From positions 1 to 64,000 of the forward strand of contig NZ_OGTP01000011.1 in the NCBI RefSeq assembly GCF_900258035.1: a stretch of DNA of 64,000 bases, in the 5' to 3' direction. Position 1 is the first letter of the stretch, and each line of letters begins with the position of its first letter. This DNA comes from Caballeronia novacaledonica (lineage in GTDB: Bacteria; Pseudomonadota; Gammaproteobacteria; Burkholderiales; Burkholderiaceae). Of the stretch, positions 1-10,015 are shown one piece after another. Below the pieces are notes generated by a model. The model was given only the letters and a program-made list of their open reading frames with translations. It ran no database searches and was not told where the DNA came from. Both the position numbers and the translations under genes were made by a program.

Positions 1-203
1 CCCTTGAACGCGTCGAACGAGATCTCCGACGTGAGGCTCTGATCGAGCAGGTACAGGATGAACGGCAGACACACGAAAAGCAGCAGGCCGCTCACACGAT
101 GCAGGATGGAGACCTTCCCTGCCAGCGGCAAGCGATACTTCGCGAGTTGGCCGATTCCGATGTTCCGGTATTCAGGCCTTGGTTTTTTTACGGCTTCAGC
201 CAT
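1..203 (-). CDS. sdhC: Succinate dehydrogenase cytochrome b556 subunit (5' part only)
   Basis: The first 67 codons of a gene that runs off the left edge. The start codon at 203 follows a GGGG-type ribosome site. The product is a membrane anchor of succinate:quinone oxidoreductase that helps bind heme b and quinone. Visible motifs are the basic N-terminus with RPEYRNIGIGQL, the family signature SILHRVSG (the His region of SdhC), and the start of the first membrane helix (LLLFVCLPFILYLL). The gene is read away from the GntR regulator. An AT-rich stretch with a TAAAAT-like -10 box (complement of 241-246) could be the sdh promoter. Co-location with mdh and acnA fits a TCA-cycle locus. Confidence 0.9.
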   Translation of the reverse strand, partial: MAEAVKKPRPEYRNIGIGQLAKYRLPLAGKVSILHRVSGLLLFVCLPFILYLLDQSLTSEISFDAFK

Positions 204-374
204 GCTAGACCCCAACTTGTTAAAACAACACTAATCCGCGATTTTAGCGCCTTTTTATTTCGCTCTGCAGCGAATAGCCGTCGAAAAGACTCTTGCTCGA
301 TGCGCGAAAATGGCCTGCTAACGTGCGTGCCCAACGAGCACTCAGCCCGTGCTCGCATCCCCGTTCTTCATCGA

Positions 375-1172
375 TCAACTCAAGTCGTTCTGATAGTAAT
401 AACCAGTCGTGACATACCATCCGCGCCGCACTTCGACGGGCCGATCGCCATAGGTATAAGACACACGCTCCACCGATAACAGCGGAAATCCCTGCGCCAC
501 ATCGAGAAATTGCGCGACGGTCTCGTCGGCGGCGACGGCCCTGATCTTCTCCGTGGCGCGGATCATGCGCGTGCCGAACTCCGTCTCGAACATCGCGTAG
601 AGCGGGCCCTTGTAGTCGGCGAGGCGCTCGGCCGTCAGTCCGCGAAACACCGCGCCCGGCAGCCAGATTTCATCGAATACGGTCGTGACGCCATCAAACT
701 GCAACAAGCGCTTGATAAGAACGACAGGGTCGGCGGGCTTCAGGTCCAGTTGACGCGCGATCTCGGCGGGCGCGCGCAGCCGTCTGCACTCGAGCAGGCG
801 GCTGACGTGGGGATGAACGTCGCCGTCGTCGGGCAGAAGGCGCAGGAAGCGAAACTGCACGCGATCCTCGTTGTGCGTCGCAACGAACGTGCCTTTACCC
901 TGACGGCGAACGAGAAGATTGTCGGCGGCGAGCTCGTCGATCGCTTTGCGGACCGTGCCCTGACTCACCTTGTAGCGCGCGGCCAGTTCGACCTCGCTCG
1001 GGATGATCTCGCCAGGCTTCCATTCGCCGGACTCGAGTCCCTGCGTAATGAGCGCCTTGATTTGCTGATACAGCGGGCTGAACGTCGGCGACGGGGTGCT
1101 CGCGGCCTCAGCCGCCGGTGCAGTGCCGTTGGGGGTCGTCGGGCTCGCCGGGTTGGAATTCATGCCGCGCAT
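375..1172 (-). CDS. GntR/HutC-family transcriptional regulator with UTRA domain
   Basis: A 265-residue HutC-type regulator. A proline/alanine-rich tail (about residues 1-30) precedes the winged helix (about 32-100), recognisable by PLYQQIKALI, IPSEVELA, VSQGTVRKAIDEL and RRQGKGTFV. The UTRA effector-binding domain follows (about 115-260; VLIKRLLQFDG, FDEIWLPG). Initiation could be at 1172 or at the Met three codons in; neither has a strong ribosome site. It lies between sdhC and mdh, and a perfect 20-bp palindrome lies 47 bp upstream. It is therefore probably autoregulated and a regulator of the TCA genes on one or both sides. The effector cannot be told from sequence; a TCA or methylcitrate intermediate is a guess. 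Confidence 0.9.
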   Translation of the reverse strand: MRGMNSNPASPTTPNGTAPAAEAASTPSPTFSPLYQQIKALITQGLESGEWKPGEIIPSEVELAARYKVSQGTVRKAIDELAADNLLVRRQGKGTFVATHNEDRVQFRFLRLLPDDGDVHPHVSRLLECRRLRAPAEIARQLDLKPADPVVLIKRLLQFDGVTTVFDEIWLPGAVFRGLTAERLADYKGPLYAMFETEFGTRMIRATEKIRAVAADETVAQFLDVAQGFPLLSVERVSYTYGDRPVEVRRGWYVTTGYYYQNDLS

Positions 1173-1218
1173 TTCAACACAAGGCCCGCCGTGCGTCCAG
1201 ACTTTTCCCGTAGATTCC

Positions 1219-1238
1219 TATGTCTTATATAAGACATA
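1219..1238. promoter_or_regulatory. Perfect 20-bp palindrome, probable GntR operator
   Basis: TATGTCTTATATAAGACATA reads identically on both strands. It lies 47 bp upstream of the gntR start and 9 bp before the -35 box of the promoter reading towards mdh. This is the expected geometry for a shared operator of a dimeric GntR-family protein. That this regulator binds it is inference from position and symmetry. Confidence 0.7.
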
Positions 1239-1246
1239 AGATATTG

Positions 1247-1275
1247 TTGACTTTAGTTCGGACCGATCCTACACT
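1247..1275 (+). promoter_or_regulatory. Sigma70-like promoter reading towards mdh
   Basis: TTGACT (1247-1252) and TACACT (1270-1275) are separated by exactly 17 nt. The -35 box begins 9 bp after the palindrome, so a bound regulator would abut RNA polymerase. If used, the mdh transcript would have a leader of about 475 nt. Confidence 0.5.
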
Positions 1276-1756
1276 CCTTGGCGAGCAAGGGTTTGCGGGT
1301 CGTTGCGCGAGCACGGAAATCGTGGGCCAGCGCGTTTTGCATGGCGATAGTCGCTTCGCAAGCGCCCTGAGCGCGGCATCCACGCATCGCGCAGCATACC
1401 GCCAGGCACGCCCTTTCGCTTTCGCCTCACGCCGATCGGCCACTCGATTCGCGCGCCGCTGCCTGCCCCACGCCTCGCAACGTCAAGCGCCGTCTCGAAT
1501 GGGCGCGTTGCCGTCAGACTCGAGCGAAATCATCGCGTCCTCCAGGCACCTCCCGCACACCTCTCGCTCGAAGAAAGATTCATGGCATGACAGTCACGCC
1601 GTGACGCCGATGCGCCGCACGAGCCCGGACGCTCGCAAGCGCGCTTCGGGCGATTCGCACACGGCATGGCCGGCATGTCTTCATCAACGCTTTGCGTAAC
1701 GCGCATAAAATGGCGTTTTTCCCTAGCGTTCCACGCACTGTCCAGGAGAGTTCTCA
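1276..1756. other. Long gap upstream of mdh with no supported gene
   Basis: About 480 nt between the putative promoter and the mdh start. Short open frames exist on both strands but have Arg/Ser/Ala-rich, low-complexity translations and no ribosome sites. I see no recognisable RNA family. It is best read as an untranslated leader or as holding an unrecognised second promoter closer to mdh. Confidence 0.4.
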
Positions 1757-2743
1757 ATGGCTAAGTCCGCAAAGCGCGTTGCCGTAACCGGCGCCGCAGG
1801 TCAAATCGGCTACTCGCTGCTGTTCCGCATCGCCAACGGCGATCTGCTCGGCAAAGACCAGCCCGTGATTCTTCAGTTGCTCGATCTGCCGCAAGCGCAA
1901 GCCGCCGTGAAGGGCGTCGTGATGGAACTGGAAGACTGCGCGTTCCCGCTGCTCGCAGGCGTGGTCGTCACGGACGATCCCAAAATCGCGTTCAAGGATG
2001 CCGACGTCGCGCTGCTCGTCGGTGCGCGTCCGCGTTCGAAGGGCATGGAGCGCAAGGATCTGCTGTCGGCGAACGCCGAGATCTTCACGGTTCAGGGCAA
2101 GGCGCTGAACGATGTCGCGAGCCGCGACGTGAAGGTGCTGGTCGTCGGCAACCCGGCGAACACGAACGCGTACATCGCAATGAAGTCGGCGCCGGATCTG
2201 CCGAAGAAGAACTTCACCGCCATGCTGCGTCTGGACCACAACCGCGCGCTGTCGCAACTGGCGGCCAAGTCGGGCAAGCCGGTCGCTTCGATCGAAAAGC
2301 TCGCCGTGTGGGGCAACCACTCGCCGACGATGTACCCGGACTTCCGCTTCGCGACCGCCGAAAGCGAGAACCTGACGAAGCTCATCAACGACGACGAATG
2401 GAACCGCAACACGTTCATCCCGACCGTCGGCAAGCGCGGCGCGGCGATCATCGAAGCGCGCGGCCTGTCGTCGGCGGCGTCGGCGGCCAACGCGGCGATC
2501 GACCACGTGCGTGACTGGGTGCTCGGCACGAACGGCAAGTGGGTGACCATGGGCATTCCGTCGGACGGCTCGTACGGCATTCCGGAAGACATCATCTACG
2601 GCGTGCCGGTCACGTGCGAAAACGGCGAGTACAAGCGCGTCGAAGGCCTGGAAATCGACGCGTTCTCGCGCGAAAAGATGGACGGCACGCTGAACGAACT
2701 GCTCGAAGAGCGTGACGGCGTCGCGCATCTGCTCGGCAAGTAA
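1757..2743 (+). CDS. mdh: Malate dehydrogenase (NAD-dependent)
   Basis: Oxidises L-malate to oxaloacetate with NAD+ in the TCA cycle (cytosolic). The 328-residue length is typical of the bacterial group with Rossmann motif [15 protein letters not shown] (about 11-25). LDHNRA carries the substrate-contacting Arg and GNHSP carries the catalytic His188. A good ribosome site (CAGGAGAG) precedes the ATG. It is first in a same-strand run of six TCA/methylcitrate genes ending with acnA and is probably controlled by the upstream GntR regulator. Confidence 0.97.
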   Translation: MAKSAKRVAVTGAAGQIGYSLLFRIANGDLLGKDQPVILQLLDLPQAQAAVKGVVMELEDCAFPLLAGVVVTDDPKIAFKDADVALLVGARPRSKGMERKDLLSANAEIFTVQGKALNDVASRDVKVLVVGNPANTNAYIAMKSAPDLPKKNFTAMLRLDHNRALSQLAAKSGKPVASIEKLAVWGNHSPTMYPDFRFATAESENLTKLINDDEWNRNTFIPTVGKRGAAIIEARGLSSAASAANAAIDHVRDWVLGTNGKWVTMGIPSDGSYGIPEDIIYGVPVTCENGEYKRVEGLEIDAFSREKMDGTLNELLEERDGVAHLLGK

Positions 2744-2756
2744 GCACGTTACACAA

Positions 2757-2844
2757 GGGAAGCGCGCAAGGGCTTCCCGTCAGCGCGAACGCTTCGCCGC
2801 GTTCGCGCCTGATCCGACCGCGCTTGAACGATGTTCGAGCGCGG
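2757..2844 (+). other. Three consecutive hairpins between mdh and the lyase gene
   Basis: Three inverted repeats follow one another. GGGAAGC/GCTTCCC lies at 2757-2778. GCGCGAACGC/GCGTTCGCGC lies at 2783-2808 with a 6-nt loop. The third is a 12-bp stem at 2818-2844 with a 3-nt loop and a single G-U pair. None is followed by a T-run, so they are not classical terminators. They may set mRNA processing or differential stability between mdh and the downstream genes. Confidence 0.6.
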
Positions 2845-2897
2845 CCGAATCAGAAGCATGAGCAAGATCATCCCTCCAATCGGACCCTACGCCGACG

Positions 2898-3905
2898 ATG
2901 CGCGATCTCACTCCCGCCGAAGTGCTGTTTGACGGCGAACCGCAGCCCGCTGTGCTTCCGCCCTGCGATCACTACGCCGGCAGCGAGAAGCTGATGAGGA
3001 AATCGCTGGCGTTGCAGGCGCAACTGGGCCCGGTGTTCGACATCACGCTCGATTGCGAGGACGGCGCGCAAGTCGGCCATGAGGCCGAGCATGCCGGGCT
3101 GGTCGCATCGTTCGTGGGCGGCGAGGAAGACCGCTTCGGGCGTGTCGGCGTGCGCATCCACGATTTTCATCATCCGGCGTGGCGCGACGACGTGCGCATC
3201 ATCCTGCGTCAGGCGAAACACGCGCCCGCGTTCATCATGTTGCCCAAGATCCGCAGCGCCGCCGATGCCGCCGAGATGGTGGCGTTCATCGAAGCATCGC
3301 GCCGCGAGTCCGGCATTCCGAAGCCCGTTCCCTGTCATCTGCTGATCGAAACGCACGGCGCGCTCGCGCAGGCGTTCGAACTTGCCGCGCTGCCGGGCGT
3401 CGAATCGTTGAGCTTCGGGCTGATGGATTTCGTTTCCGCGCACAACGGCGCGATTCCCGATACCGCGATGCGCTCCCCCGCTCAGTTCGATCATCCGCTC
3501 GTGCGGCGCGCGAAGCTGGAGATCGCCGCCGCGTGTCACGCGCACGGCAAGGTTCCGTCGCACAATGTGTCGACGGAAGTGCGCGACATGAGCGTCGTCG
3601 CGAACGATGCCGCGCGTGCCCGCAACGAGTTCGGCTACACGCGCATGTGGAGCATCCATCCGGATCAGATCAGGCCGATCGTCGAGGCTTTCTCGCCGCG
3701 CGCCGACGAGATCGCGCGCGCCGCCGAGATTCTGCTTCAGGCGCAACGCGCACAGTGGGGCCCGACGCGCCACGGCGACACGCTGCATGACCGTGCGAGC
3801 TATCGCTATTACTGGTCGGTGCTGCGTCGTGCGCACGCGACCGGCCAGACGATGCCGGACGAATGTGCGCCGCTCTTCGCTTCATCTTCTCGACAGGACA
3901 AGTAA
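2898..3905 (+). CDS. HpcH/HpaI aldolase / CitE-like C-C lyase
   Basis: A 335-residue TIM-barrel protein of the citrate lyase beta/malyl-CoA lyase superfamily. Supporting motifs are [12 protein letters not shown] (acidic Mg2+-binding residues), VGVRIHDF, the metal-ligand helix LLIETHGAL with its Glu, and MWSIHPDQI near the C-terminus. The family cleaves or forms C-C bonds in (methyl)malyl-CoA, citramalyl-CoA or oxaloacetate-like substrates. The exact substrate is not evident. It lies 38 bp before prpC and is likely co-transcribed. No prpB (2-methylisocitrate lyase) is present in the locus, so this lyase might serve a related step, but that is speculation. The ATG at 2898 has a poor ribosome site. 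Confidence 0.85.
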   Translation: MRDLTPAEVLFDGEPQPAVLPPCDHYAGSEKLMRKSLALQAQLGPVFDITLDCEDGAQVGHEAEHAGLVASFVGGEEDRFGRVGVRIHDFHHPAWRDDVRIILRQAKHAPAFIMLPKIRSAADAAEMVAFIEASRRESGIPKPVPCHLLIETHGALAQAFELAALPGVESLSFGLMDFVSAHNGAIPDTAMRSPAQFDHPLVRRAKLEIAAACHAHGKVPSHNVSTEVRDMSVVANDAARARNEFGYTRMWSIHPDQIRPIVEAFSPRADEIARAAEILLQAQRAQWGPTRHGDTLHDRASYRYYWSVLRRAHATGQTMPDECAPLFASSSRQDK

Positions 3906-3942
3906 CGCCGCCTCGCGAGCGTGCGAAAGGAGACTTGAGACA

Positions 3943-5115
3943 ATGACCGACACCGCATCGACCGAAGCACCCGCAAGCGGCGCATTCAAGCCGAAGAAAT
4001 CCGTCGCGCTGTCCGGCGTGACGGCGGGCAATACCGCGCTGTGCACGGTCGGCAAGACCGGCAACGACCTGCACTATCGCGGCTACGACATTCTCGATGT
4101 CGCGACCACTTCCGAATTCGAAGAGATCGCGTATCTGCTCGTGCACGGCAAGCTGCCGAATACCGCCGAGTTGAAGGCGTACAAGACGAAGCTGAAGGCA
4201 TTGCGCGGCCTGCCCGCGAACCTGAAGGCCGCGCTGGAGTGGATTCCCGCGTCCGCGCATCCGATGGACGTCATGCGCACCGGCGTCTCCGTGCTCGGCA
4301 CCATCCTGCCCGAGAAGGACGATCACAACATCGCGGGCGCGAAGGATATCGCCGACAAGCTGATGGCCTCGCTCGGCTCGATGCTGCTGTACTGGTATCA
4401 CTACTCGCACAACGGCAAGCGCATCGAAGTCGAAACCGACGACGATTCCATCGGCGGACACTTTTTGCATCTGCTGCATGGCGTGGCGCCGTCGAAGGCG
4501 TGGGTCGATGCAATGCACATCTCGCTCAATCTCTATGCCGAGCACGAATTCAACGCATCGACGTTCACGTCGCGCGTGATCGCGGGCACGGGCTCCGACA
4601 TGTACTCCGCGATCACCGGCGCGATCGGCGCGCTGCGCGGTCCGAAGCACGGCGGCGCGAACGAAGCGGCCTTCGAGATCCAGTCGCGCTATCAGACCGC
4701 CGACGAAGCGGAAGCCGACATCAAGCGCCGCGTCGAGAACAAGGAAGTCGTGATCGGCTTCGGGCATCCGGTGTACACGATCTCCGATCCGCGCAACAAA
4801 GTCATCAAGGAAGTCGCGAAGAAACTGTCGAAGGAAGCGGGCGATACGAAACTCTTCGATATCGCCGAGCGCCTCGAAACGGTGATGTGGGACGCGAAGA
4901 AAATGTTCCCGAATCTCGACTGGTTCAGCGCGGTGTCGTATCACGTGATGGGCGTGCCCACCGCGATGTTCACGCCGCTGTTCGTGGTCTCGCGCACGTC
5001 GGGCTGGGCCGCGCACATCATCGAGCAACGCATCGACAACAAGATCATCCGGCCGAGCGCGAATTACACCGGACCGGAGAATTTGAAGTTCGTCCCCATA
5101 AATAAGCGAAAATAG
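3943..5115 (+). CDS. prpC: 2-methylcitrate synthase / citrate synthase family
   Basis: A 390-residue type II citrate synthase-fold enzyme condensing propionyl-CoA (or acetyl-CoA) with oxaloacetate. The start at 3943 is set by AAAGGAGA ten bases upstream; the frame stays open further upstream only as overlap with the preceding gene. Conserved motifs are [21 protein letters not shown], the active-site stretches HEFNASTF and GFGHPVY, and the CoA-binding region near the C-terminus. The short length and the following prpD favour methylcitrate synthase over GltA. The gene sits between the CitE-like lyase and an exported-protein gene and forms part of an mdh-to-acnA run. Confidence 0.9.
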   Translation: MTDTASTEAPASGAFKPKKSVALSGVTAGNTALCTVGKTGNDLHYRGYDILDVATTSEFEEIAYLLVHGKLPNTAELKAYKTKLKALRGLPANLKAALEWIPASAHPMDVMRTGVSVLGTILPEKDDHNIAGAKDIADKLMASLGSMLLYWYHYSHNGKRIEVETDDDSIGGHFLHLLHGVAPSKAWVDAMHISLNLYAEHEFNASTFTSRVIAGTGSDMYSAITGAIGALRGPKHGGANEAAFEIQSRYQTADEAEADIKRRVENKEVVIGFGHPVYTISDPRNKVIKEVAKKLSKEAGDTKLFDIAERLETVMWDAKKMFPNLDWFSAVSYHVMGVPTAMFTPLFVVSRTSGWAAHIIEQRIDNKIIRPSANYTGPENLKFVPINKRK

Positions 5116-5200
5116 CGTGCTGCGCGATCGGATTTGAGTAGGAAAAGTCCACGCCGCGCGGCAAACGCCATCAACCCCAATGTTTTTGAAAGGTTTTTCG

Positions 5201-5707
5201 ATGAACAAACTCCTAATCGCTGCAATCGCCGGCACGCTGGCTACGACGAGCGTCTTCGTCAGCGCCGACGCCTTCGCTGCGACATCGACCGAATCGAGCG
5301 CGGCCAAGGCCAAGCGCCCCGCTCCGGCCCGCCGCCTGATCAAGCGCAGCCCCAAGGCCGAAGCGGCCGCGGCGGCCAAGGTTGATCCGATTCCCGAAGG
5401 TGCAGTGAAGTGGTCGTGCAAGGACGGTACCGCTTTCTATCTGAAAGGCGACATGAAGCGTGACGCGATCGTCACGGTGAACTGGGCCAAGAAGGACTAC
5501 CGCCTGCCGCGCCAGGATACGACGACCGGCGCGGATCGTTTCCACGATTCGGCATCGGGTATGGACCTCGTCGTGATCCCGACGAAAGCGATGCTGTTCT
5601 CGGACAAGGACTCGTCGCGCCTCGCCGACGAGTGCATGACGCCCGACATGGCTGCGGGCGGCGCAGCGCCGACGCAATCGGACGCGCTGATCAAGAAAGC
5701 GGAGTAA
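5201..5707 (+). CDS. Exported MliC-like protein (putative lysozyme-inhibitor fold)
   Basis: A 168-residue protein with a signal peptide (MNKLLIAAIAGTLATTS, cleavage probably after ADAFA) and an Ala/Lys-rich linker. The C-terminal domain (about 75-145) has the small beta-barrel pattern WSCKDG...FYLKGD...DYRLPR...ADEC, with two cysteines that could form the disulfide seen in MliC/PliC proteins. Assignment to MliC is by pattern only. The start at 5201 is preferred over the Met seven codons earlier because it places GAAAGG correctly and begins the signal peptide. Its insertion between prpC and prpD is unusual, since an envelope protein has no obvious role in propionate metabolism. Confidence 0.65.
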   Translation: MNKLLIAAIAGTLATTSVFVSADAFAATSTESSAAKAKRPAPARRLIKRSPKAEAAAAAKVDPIPEGAVKWSCKDGTAFYLKGDMKRDAIVTVNWAKKDYRLPRQDTTTGADRFHDSASGMDLVVIPTKAMLFSDKDSSRLADECMTPDMAAGGAAPTQSDALIKKAE

Positions 5708-5739
5708 GTTAGCTCAGCACTTAAATCAGGAATCACTCG

Positions 5740-7191
5740 ATGTCCGCACCGATTTCCAACGTCCGGCCCGATCCGGACAAGGTACTGGTAGACATAGTCG
5801 ACTACGTGCTCGATTACAGCGTCGACAGCACGCTTGCACTCGAAACGGCGCGCAACTGCCTGATCGACACATTCGGTTGCGGACTCGAAGCCCTCTCCTA
5901 CCCAGCGTGCACCAAGCTGTTGGGACCGATCGTGCCCGGCACGATCGTCCCCAATGGCGCGAAGGTGCCTGGCACCCAGTTTCAACTCGATCCGGTACAG
6001 GCCGCGTTCAATATCGGCGCGATGATCCGCTGGCTCGACTTCAACGACACATGGCTCGCCGCCGAATGGGGCCATCCGTCGGACAATCTCGGCGGCATTC
6101 TTGCAACGGCCGACTGGCTTTCGCGCAACGCGATCGCATCGGGCAAGAAGCCGCTCAGCATGAAAGACGTCCTGATCGCCATGATCAAGGCGCACGAAAT
6201 TCAAGGCTGCATCGCGCTCGAGAACTCGTTCAACAAGGTCGGGCTCGATCACGTGCTGCTCGTCAAGCTCGCATCGACGGCGGTCGTCGGGCAGATGATC
6301 GGCCTCACGCGCGACGAGCTGATCAACGCGGTTTCCCTGGCCTTCGTCGATGGCCATGCGCTGCGCACGTATCGTCATGCGCCCAACACGGGCTCGCGCA
6401 AATCGTGGGCAGCGGGCGACGCGACCTCGCGCGCCGTGCGTCTCGCGTTGATCGCGAAGACCGGCGAGATGGGCTATCCGTCCGTTCTGAGCGCTAAAAC
6501 ATGGGGCTTTTACGACGTGCTCTTCAAGGGCAACGCGTTCGAGTTCCAGCGCCCGTATGGCTCCTACGTGATGGAAAACGTGCTCTTCAAGATCTCGTTT
6601 CCCGCCGAGTTCCATGCGCAAACGGCCGTCGAAGCCGCGATGACCTTGCACGGCAAGCTGAAGGAAGCGGGCAAATCCGTCGATGACATCGCGAAGATCA
6701 CGATTCGCACGCACGAAGCGGCGATTCGCATCATCGACAAGAAGGGGCCGCTCGACAACCCCGCGGACCGCGATCACTGCATTCAGTACATGATCGCCGT
6801 GCCGCTGATCCACGGCCGTCTCACCGCCGCCGATTACGAAGATTCCATCGCGCAGGACCCGCGCATCGACGCATTGCGCGCGAAGATGGAATGCGTGGAA
6901 AATCCGCAATACACGAAGGATTATCACGACCCGGACAAGCGCTCGATCGCGAATGCGCTGACCGTCGAATTCGACGACGGCACGGCGCTCGAAGAAATCG
7001 CGGTCGAGTATCCGATCGGTCACAAGCGCCGCCGCGCGGACGGCATTGCGCTGCTCGTCGAGAAGTTCAGGACGAATCTCGCGCGCCGTTTTCCGCACAA
7101 GCAGCAGCAGGCGATCCTCGCGGTATCGCTCGATCAGGCAAAGCTCGAAGCGATGCCGGTCAATGAATACGTCGATCTGTACGTGATTTAG
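5740..7191 (+). CDS. prpD: 2-methylcitrate dehydratase (MmgE/PrpD family)
   Basis: A 483-residue cytosolic enzyme dehydrating 2-methylcitrate to 2-methyl-cis-aconitate; some family members also act on citrate. The length matches PrpD. Motifs include [14 protein letters not shown] near the N-terminus, [32 protein letters not shown] and [13 protein letters not shown]. It follows the MliC-like gene by 32 bp and is followed by acnA after 44 bp, so PrpD and aconitase together would supply 2-methylisocitrate. No AcnD/PrpF pair is present, consistent with the PrpD-type route. Confidence 0.95.
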   Translation: MSAPISNVRPDPDKVLVDIVDYVLDYSVDSTLALETARNCLIDTFGCGLEALSYPACTKLLGPIVPGTIVPNGAKVPGTQFQLDPVQAAFNIGAMIRWLDFNDTWLAAEWGHPSDNLGGILATADWLSRNAIASGKKPLSMKDVLIAMIKAHEIQGCIALENSFNKVGLDHVLLVKLASTAVVGQMIGLTRDELINAVSLAFVDGHALRTYRHAPNTGSRKSWAAGDATSRAVRLALIAKTGEMGYPSVLSAKTWGFYDVLFKGNAFEFQRPYGSYVMENVLFKISFPAEFHAQTAVEAAMTLHGKLKEAGKSVDDIAKITIRTHEAAIRIIDKKGPLDNPADRDHCIQYMIAVPLIHGRLTAADYEDSIAQDPRIDALRAKMECVENPQYTKDYHDPDKRSIANALTVEFDDGTALEEIAVEYPIGHKRRRADGIALLVEKFRTNLARRFPHKQQQAILAVSLDQAKLEAMPVNEYVDLYVI

Positions 7192-7235
7192 CCCTAGAGA
7201 AGCAATTTCCTCGTCTTAGTCCAAGGAAAATAACC

Positions 7236-9941
7236 ATGGCCCACAATCTCCACAACACGCTCAAGGAATTCGACAGCGGCTCCGGCAAAGGCAAGCTCTA
7301 CTCGCTGCCGCAACTCGGCGACGCGCTGAAGGTCAAGATTCAGCGGCTGCCGGTTTCGATCCGGCTGGTGCTCGAATCGGTGCTGCGCAACTACGACGGC
7401 AAGAAGATCTCCGAGGAACACATCGAGCAACTCGCGAACTGGAAGCCGAACGCCGCGCGTGTCGACGAAATTCCGTTCGTGGTCGCGCGCGTCGTGCTGC
7501 AGGACTTCACGGGCGTGCCGCTGCTCGCCGACATCGCCGCGATGCGTGGCGTCGCCAAGCGCGCGGGCAAAGATCCGAAGGCGATCGAACCGCTCGTCCC
7601 GGTGGATCTCGTCGTCGATCACTCGGTGCAGATCGATCACTTCCGCGAGCCGAACGCGCTCGACCTGAACATGAAGCTGGAATTCCAGCGCAACAACGAG
7701 CGCTACCAGTTCATGAAGTGGGGCATGCAGGCGTTCGACACGTTCAAGGTCGTGCCGCCGGGCATCGGCATCGTGCATCAGGTGAATCTGGAATATCTCG
7801 CGCGCGGCGTGCACAAGAAGGACGACGTCTACTATCCGGACACGCTCGTCGGCACCGACTCGCACACGACGATGATCAACGGCATCGGCGTGGTGGGCTG
7901 GGGCGTGGGCGGCATCGAAGCGGAAGCGGGCATGCTGGGGCAGCCCGTGTACTTCCTGACGCCGGACGTGGTCGGCGTCGAGCTGAAGGGCAAGCTGCGC
8001 GAAGGCTGCACGGCCACCGACCTCGTGCTGACCATCACCGAAATGCTGCGCAAGGAGAAGGTCGTCGGCAAGTTCGTCGAGTTCTTCGGCGAAGGCACGG
8101 CGTCGATCGGCGTACCGGATCGCGCGACCATCGGCAACATGGCGCCCGAGTACGGCGCAACCATGGGCTTCTTCCCGGTCGACGAAAAGACCATCGACTA
8201 CTTCAAGGGCACGGGCCGCACCGACGCCGAAATCGCCGCGTTCGAGCGGTATTTCAAGGCGCAGAAGCTGTGGGGCGTGCCGAAGGCCGGCGACATCGAC
8301 TACACCAAGACGCTTTCGCTGGATCTGGGCACGGTCGCGCCGTCGCTCGCGGGTCCGAAGCGTCCGCAAGATCGTATCGAAATCGGCAACGTGAAGAGCA
8401 CGTTCACCGACCTGTTCTCGAAGCCGGCCGGCGAAAACGGCTTCAACAAGAAGGCCGCCGATCTCGACACGCAATACAAGACGACCGACGGCGTGAACCT
8501 GAAGAACGGCGACGTGCTGATCGCCGCGATCACGTCGTGCACGAACACGTCGAACCCGAGCGTGCTGCTCGCCGCCGGTTTGCTGGCGAAAAAGGCCGTC
8601 GAAGCCGGCCTGACGGTCGCGCCGCACATCAAGACGTCGCTCGCGCCGGGATCGCGCATCGTCACCGAATATCTGACGAAAACGGGCCTCCTGCCTTACC
8701 TCGACAAGCTCGGCTTCACGCTCGCCGCTTACGGCTGCACGACGTGTATCGGCAACGCGGGCGATCTGACGCCGGAACTGAACGACGCGATCACGAAGAA
8801 CGACGTCGTCGCGGCAGCGGTGCTGTCGGGCAACCGCAACTTCGAAGCGCGCATTCACCCGAACATCCGCGCGAACTTCCTGGCGTCGCCGCCGCTGGTC
8901 GTCGCTTACGCGATCGCGGGCAACATCACGCGCGATCTGATGACGGAGCCGGTCGGCCAGGGCACGGACGGCCGCGACATCTATCTCGGCGACATCTGGC
9001 CGACGAGCGACGAAGTCCACGCACTGCTCAAGTTCGCGCTGGACGCGAAAGCGTTCCGCGAGAACTACTCGCAGCTCACGAAGGACGGCGACCTGTGGAG
9101 CAAGATCGCGGGCGAAAGCGGTCAGGTATATGACTGGCCGAAGTCGACGTACATCGCCGAGCCGCCGTTCTTCGGCGACAGTTTCTCGATGACACCGGCC
9201 GATTCCATCCCTGCGGTGAAGAGCGCGCGCGCGCTCGGCATCTTCGGCGATTCCGTGACGACCGACCACATCAGCCCGGCGGGCTCGATCAAGGAAACCT
9301 CGCCGGCGGGCGTGTGGCTGAAGGCGAACGGCGTGCAGAAGGCCGACTTCAACAGCTACGGCTCGCGTCGCGGCAACCACGACGTGATGATGCGCGGCAC
9401 CTTTGCCAACGTGCGCATCAAGAATCTGATGATCCCGGCGAAGGCCGACGGCACGCGCGTCGAAGGCGGCCTGACGATCCATCAGCCGAGCGGCGAACAG
9501 TTGTCGATCTACGACGCGGCGATGAAGTACATCGGCGCCGATACGCCGACCATCGTTTTCGCGGGCGAAGAGTACGGCACGGGTTCGTCGCGCGACTGGG
9601 CGGCGAAGGGCACGCAACTGCTCGGCGTGAAGGCCGTGGTCGCGCGCAGCTTCGAGCGTATCCATCGCTCGAATCTCGTCGGCATGGGCGTGTTGCCGCT
9701 GCAGTTCAAGGGCGCGGACAGCGTCCAGTCGCTGAACATCACGGGCGAAGAGACGTACGACATCGAAGGTCTCGGCGACGACTTCAAGCCGCAGCAGGAA
9801 GTCACGCTGGTGATCCATCGCAAGGACGGCAAGGAAGATCGCGTGCAGGTGCTGCTTCGCATCGATACGCCGATCGAAGTCGACTATTACAAGCACGGCG
9901 GGATTCTGCCGTTCGTGCTGCGCTCGCTGCTCGCGGCGTAA
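7236..9941 (+). CDS. acnA: Aconitate hydratase A
   Basis: A 901-residue [4Fe-4S] aconitase interconverting citrate and isocitrate, and probably rehydrating 2-methyl-cis-aconitate after PrpD. Cluster ligands are visible as Cys435 (SCTNTSNP), Cys501 and Cys504 (YGCTTCIG). Other signatures are [21 protein letters not shown] and, in the swivelling C-terminal domain, [13 protein letters not shown]. The size and domain order (domains 1-3, linker, domain 4) are AcnA-like. AcnD was considered but lacks support because no prpF follows. It is last in the mdh run and ends 47 bp before a strong terminator. Confidence 0.95.
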   Translation: MAHNLHNTLKEFDSGSGKGKLYSLPQLGDALKVKIQRLPVSIRLVLESVLRNYDGKKISEEHIEQLANWKPNAARVDEIPFVVARVVLQDFTGVPLLADIAAMRGVAKRAGKDPKAIEPLVPVDLVVDHSVQIDHFREPNALDLNMKLEFQRNNERYQFMKWGMQAFDTFKVVPPGIGIVHQVNLEYLARGVHKKDDVYYPDTLVGTDSHTTMINGIGVVGWGVGGIEAEAGMLGQPVYFLTPDVVGVELKGKLREGCTATDLVLTITEMLRKEKVVGKFVEFFGEGTASIGVPDRATIGNMAPEYGATMGFFPVDEKTIDYFKGTGRTDAEIAAFERYFKAQKLWGVPKAGDIDYTKTLSLDLGTVAPSLAGPKRPQDRIEIGNVKSTFTDLFSKPAGENGFNKKAADLDTQYKTTDGVNLKNGDVLIAAITSCTNTSNPSVLLAAGLLAKKAVEAGLTVAPHIKTSLAPGSRIVTEYLTKTGLLPYLDKLGFTLAAYGCTTCIGNAGDLTPELNDAITKNDVVAAAVLSGNRNFEARIHPNIRANFLASPPLVVAYAIAGNITRDLMTEPVGQGTDGRDIYLGDIWPTSDEVHALLKFALDAKAFRENYSQLTKDGDLWSKIAGESGQVYDWPKSTYIAEPPFFGDSFSMTPADSIPAVKSARALGIFGDSVTTDHISPAGSIKETSPAGVWLKANGVQKADFNSYGSRRGNHDVMMRGTFANVRIKNLMIPAKADGTRVEGGLTIHQPSGEQLSIYDAAMKYIGADTPTIVFAGEEYGTGSSRDWAAKGTQLLGVKAVVARSFERIHRSNLVGMGVLPLQFKGADSVQSLNITGEETYDIEGLGDDFKPQQEVTLVIHRKDGKEDRVQVLLRIDTPIEVDYYKHGGILPFVLRSLLAA

Positions 9942-9958
9942 GACAGCTTTGCAGGTGA

Positions 9959-10012
9959 CCGCGCTCGAAAGAGCGCGGGAACATTGGACCCGGCCACGGC
10001 CGGGTTTTTTTT
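9959..10012 (+). terminator. Tandem hairpin / intrinsic terminator after acnA
   Basis: An 8-bp stem CCGCGCTC/GAGCGCGG closed by a GAAA tetraloop (9959-9978) is followed by CCCGGCC/GGCCGGG (9989-10004) and eight T residues. The second hairpin with its T-run is a classical rho-independent terminator ending the mdh-acnA transcript. The first may protect the 3' end. Confidence 0.85.
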
Positions 10013-10015
10013 CGC

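Noticed and set aside
1220..1699. A 159-codon plus-strand frame in the mdh leader
   Set aside because: Starts inside the operator palindrome, has no ribosome site and an Arg/Ser-rich translation resembling nothing known.
7236..9941. Assignment as AcnD of the AcnD/PrpF methylcitrate route
   Set aside because: A prpD gene precedes it and no prpF is present; length and motifs fit AcnA.
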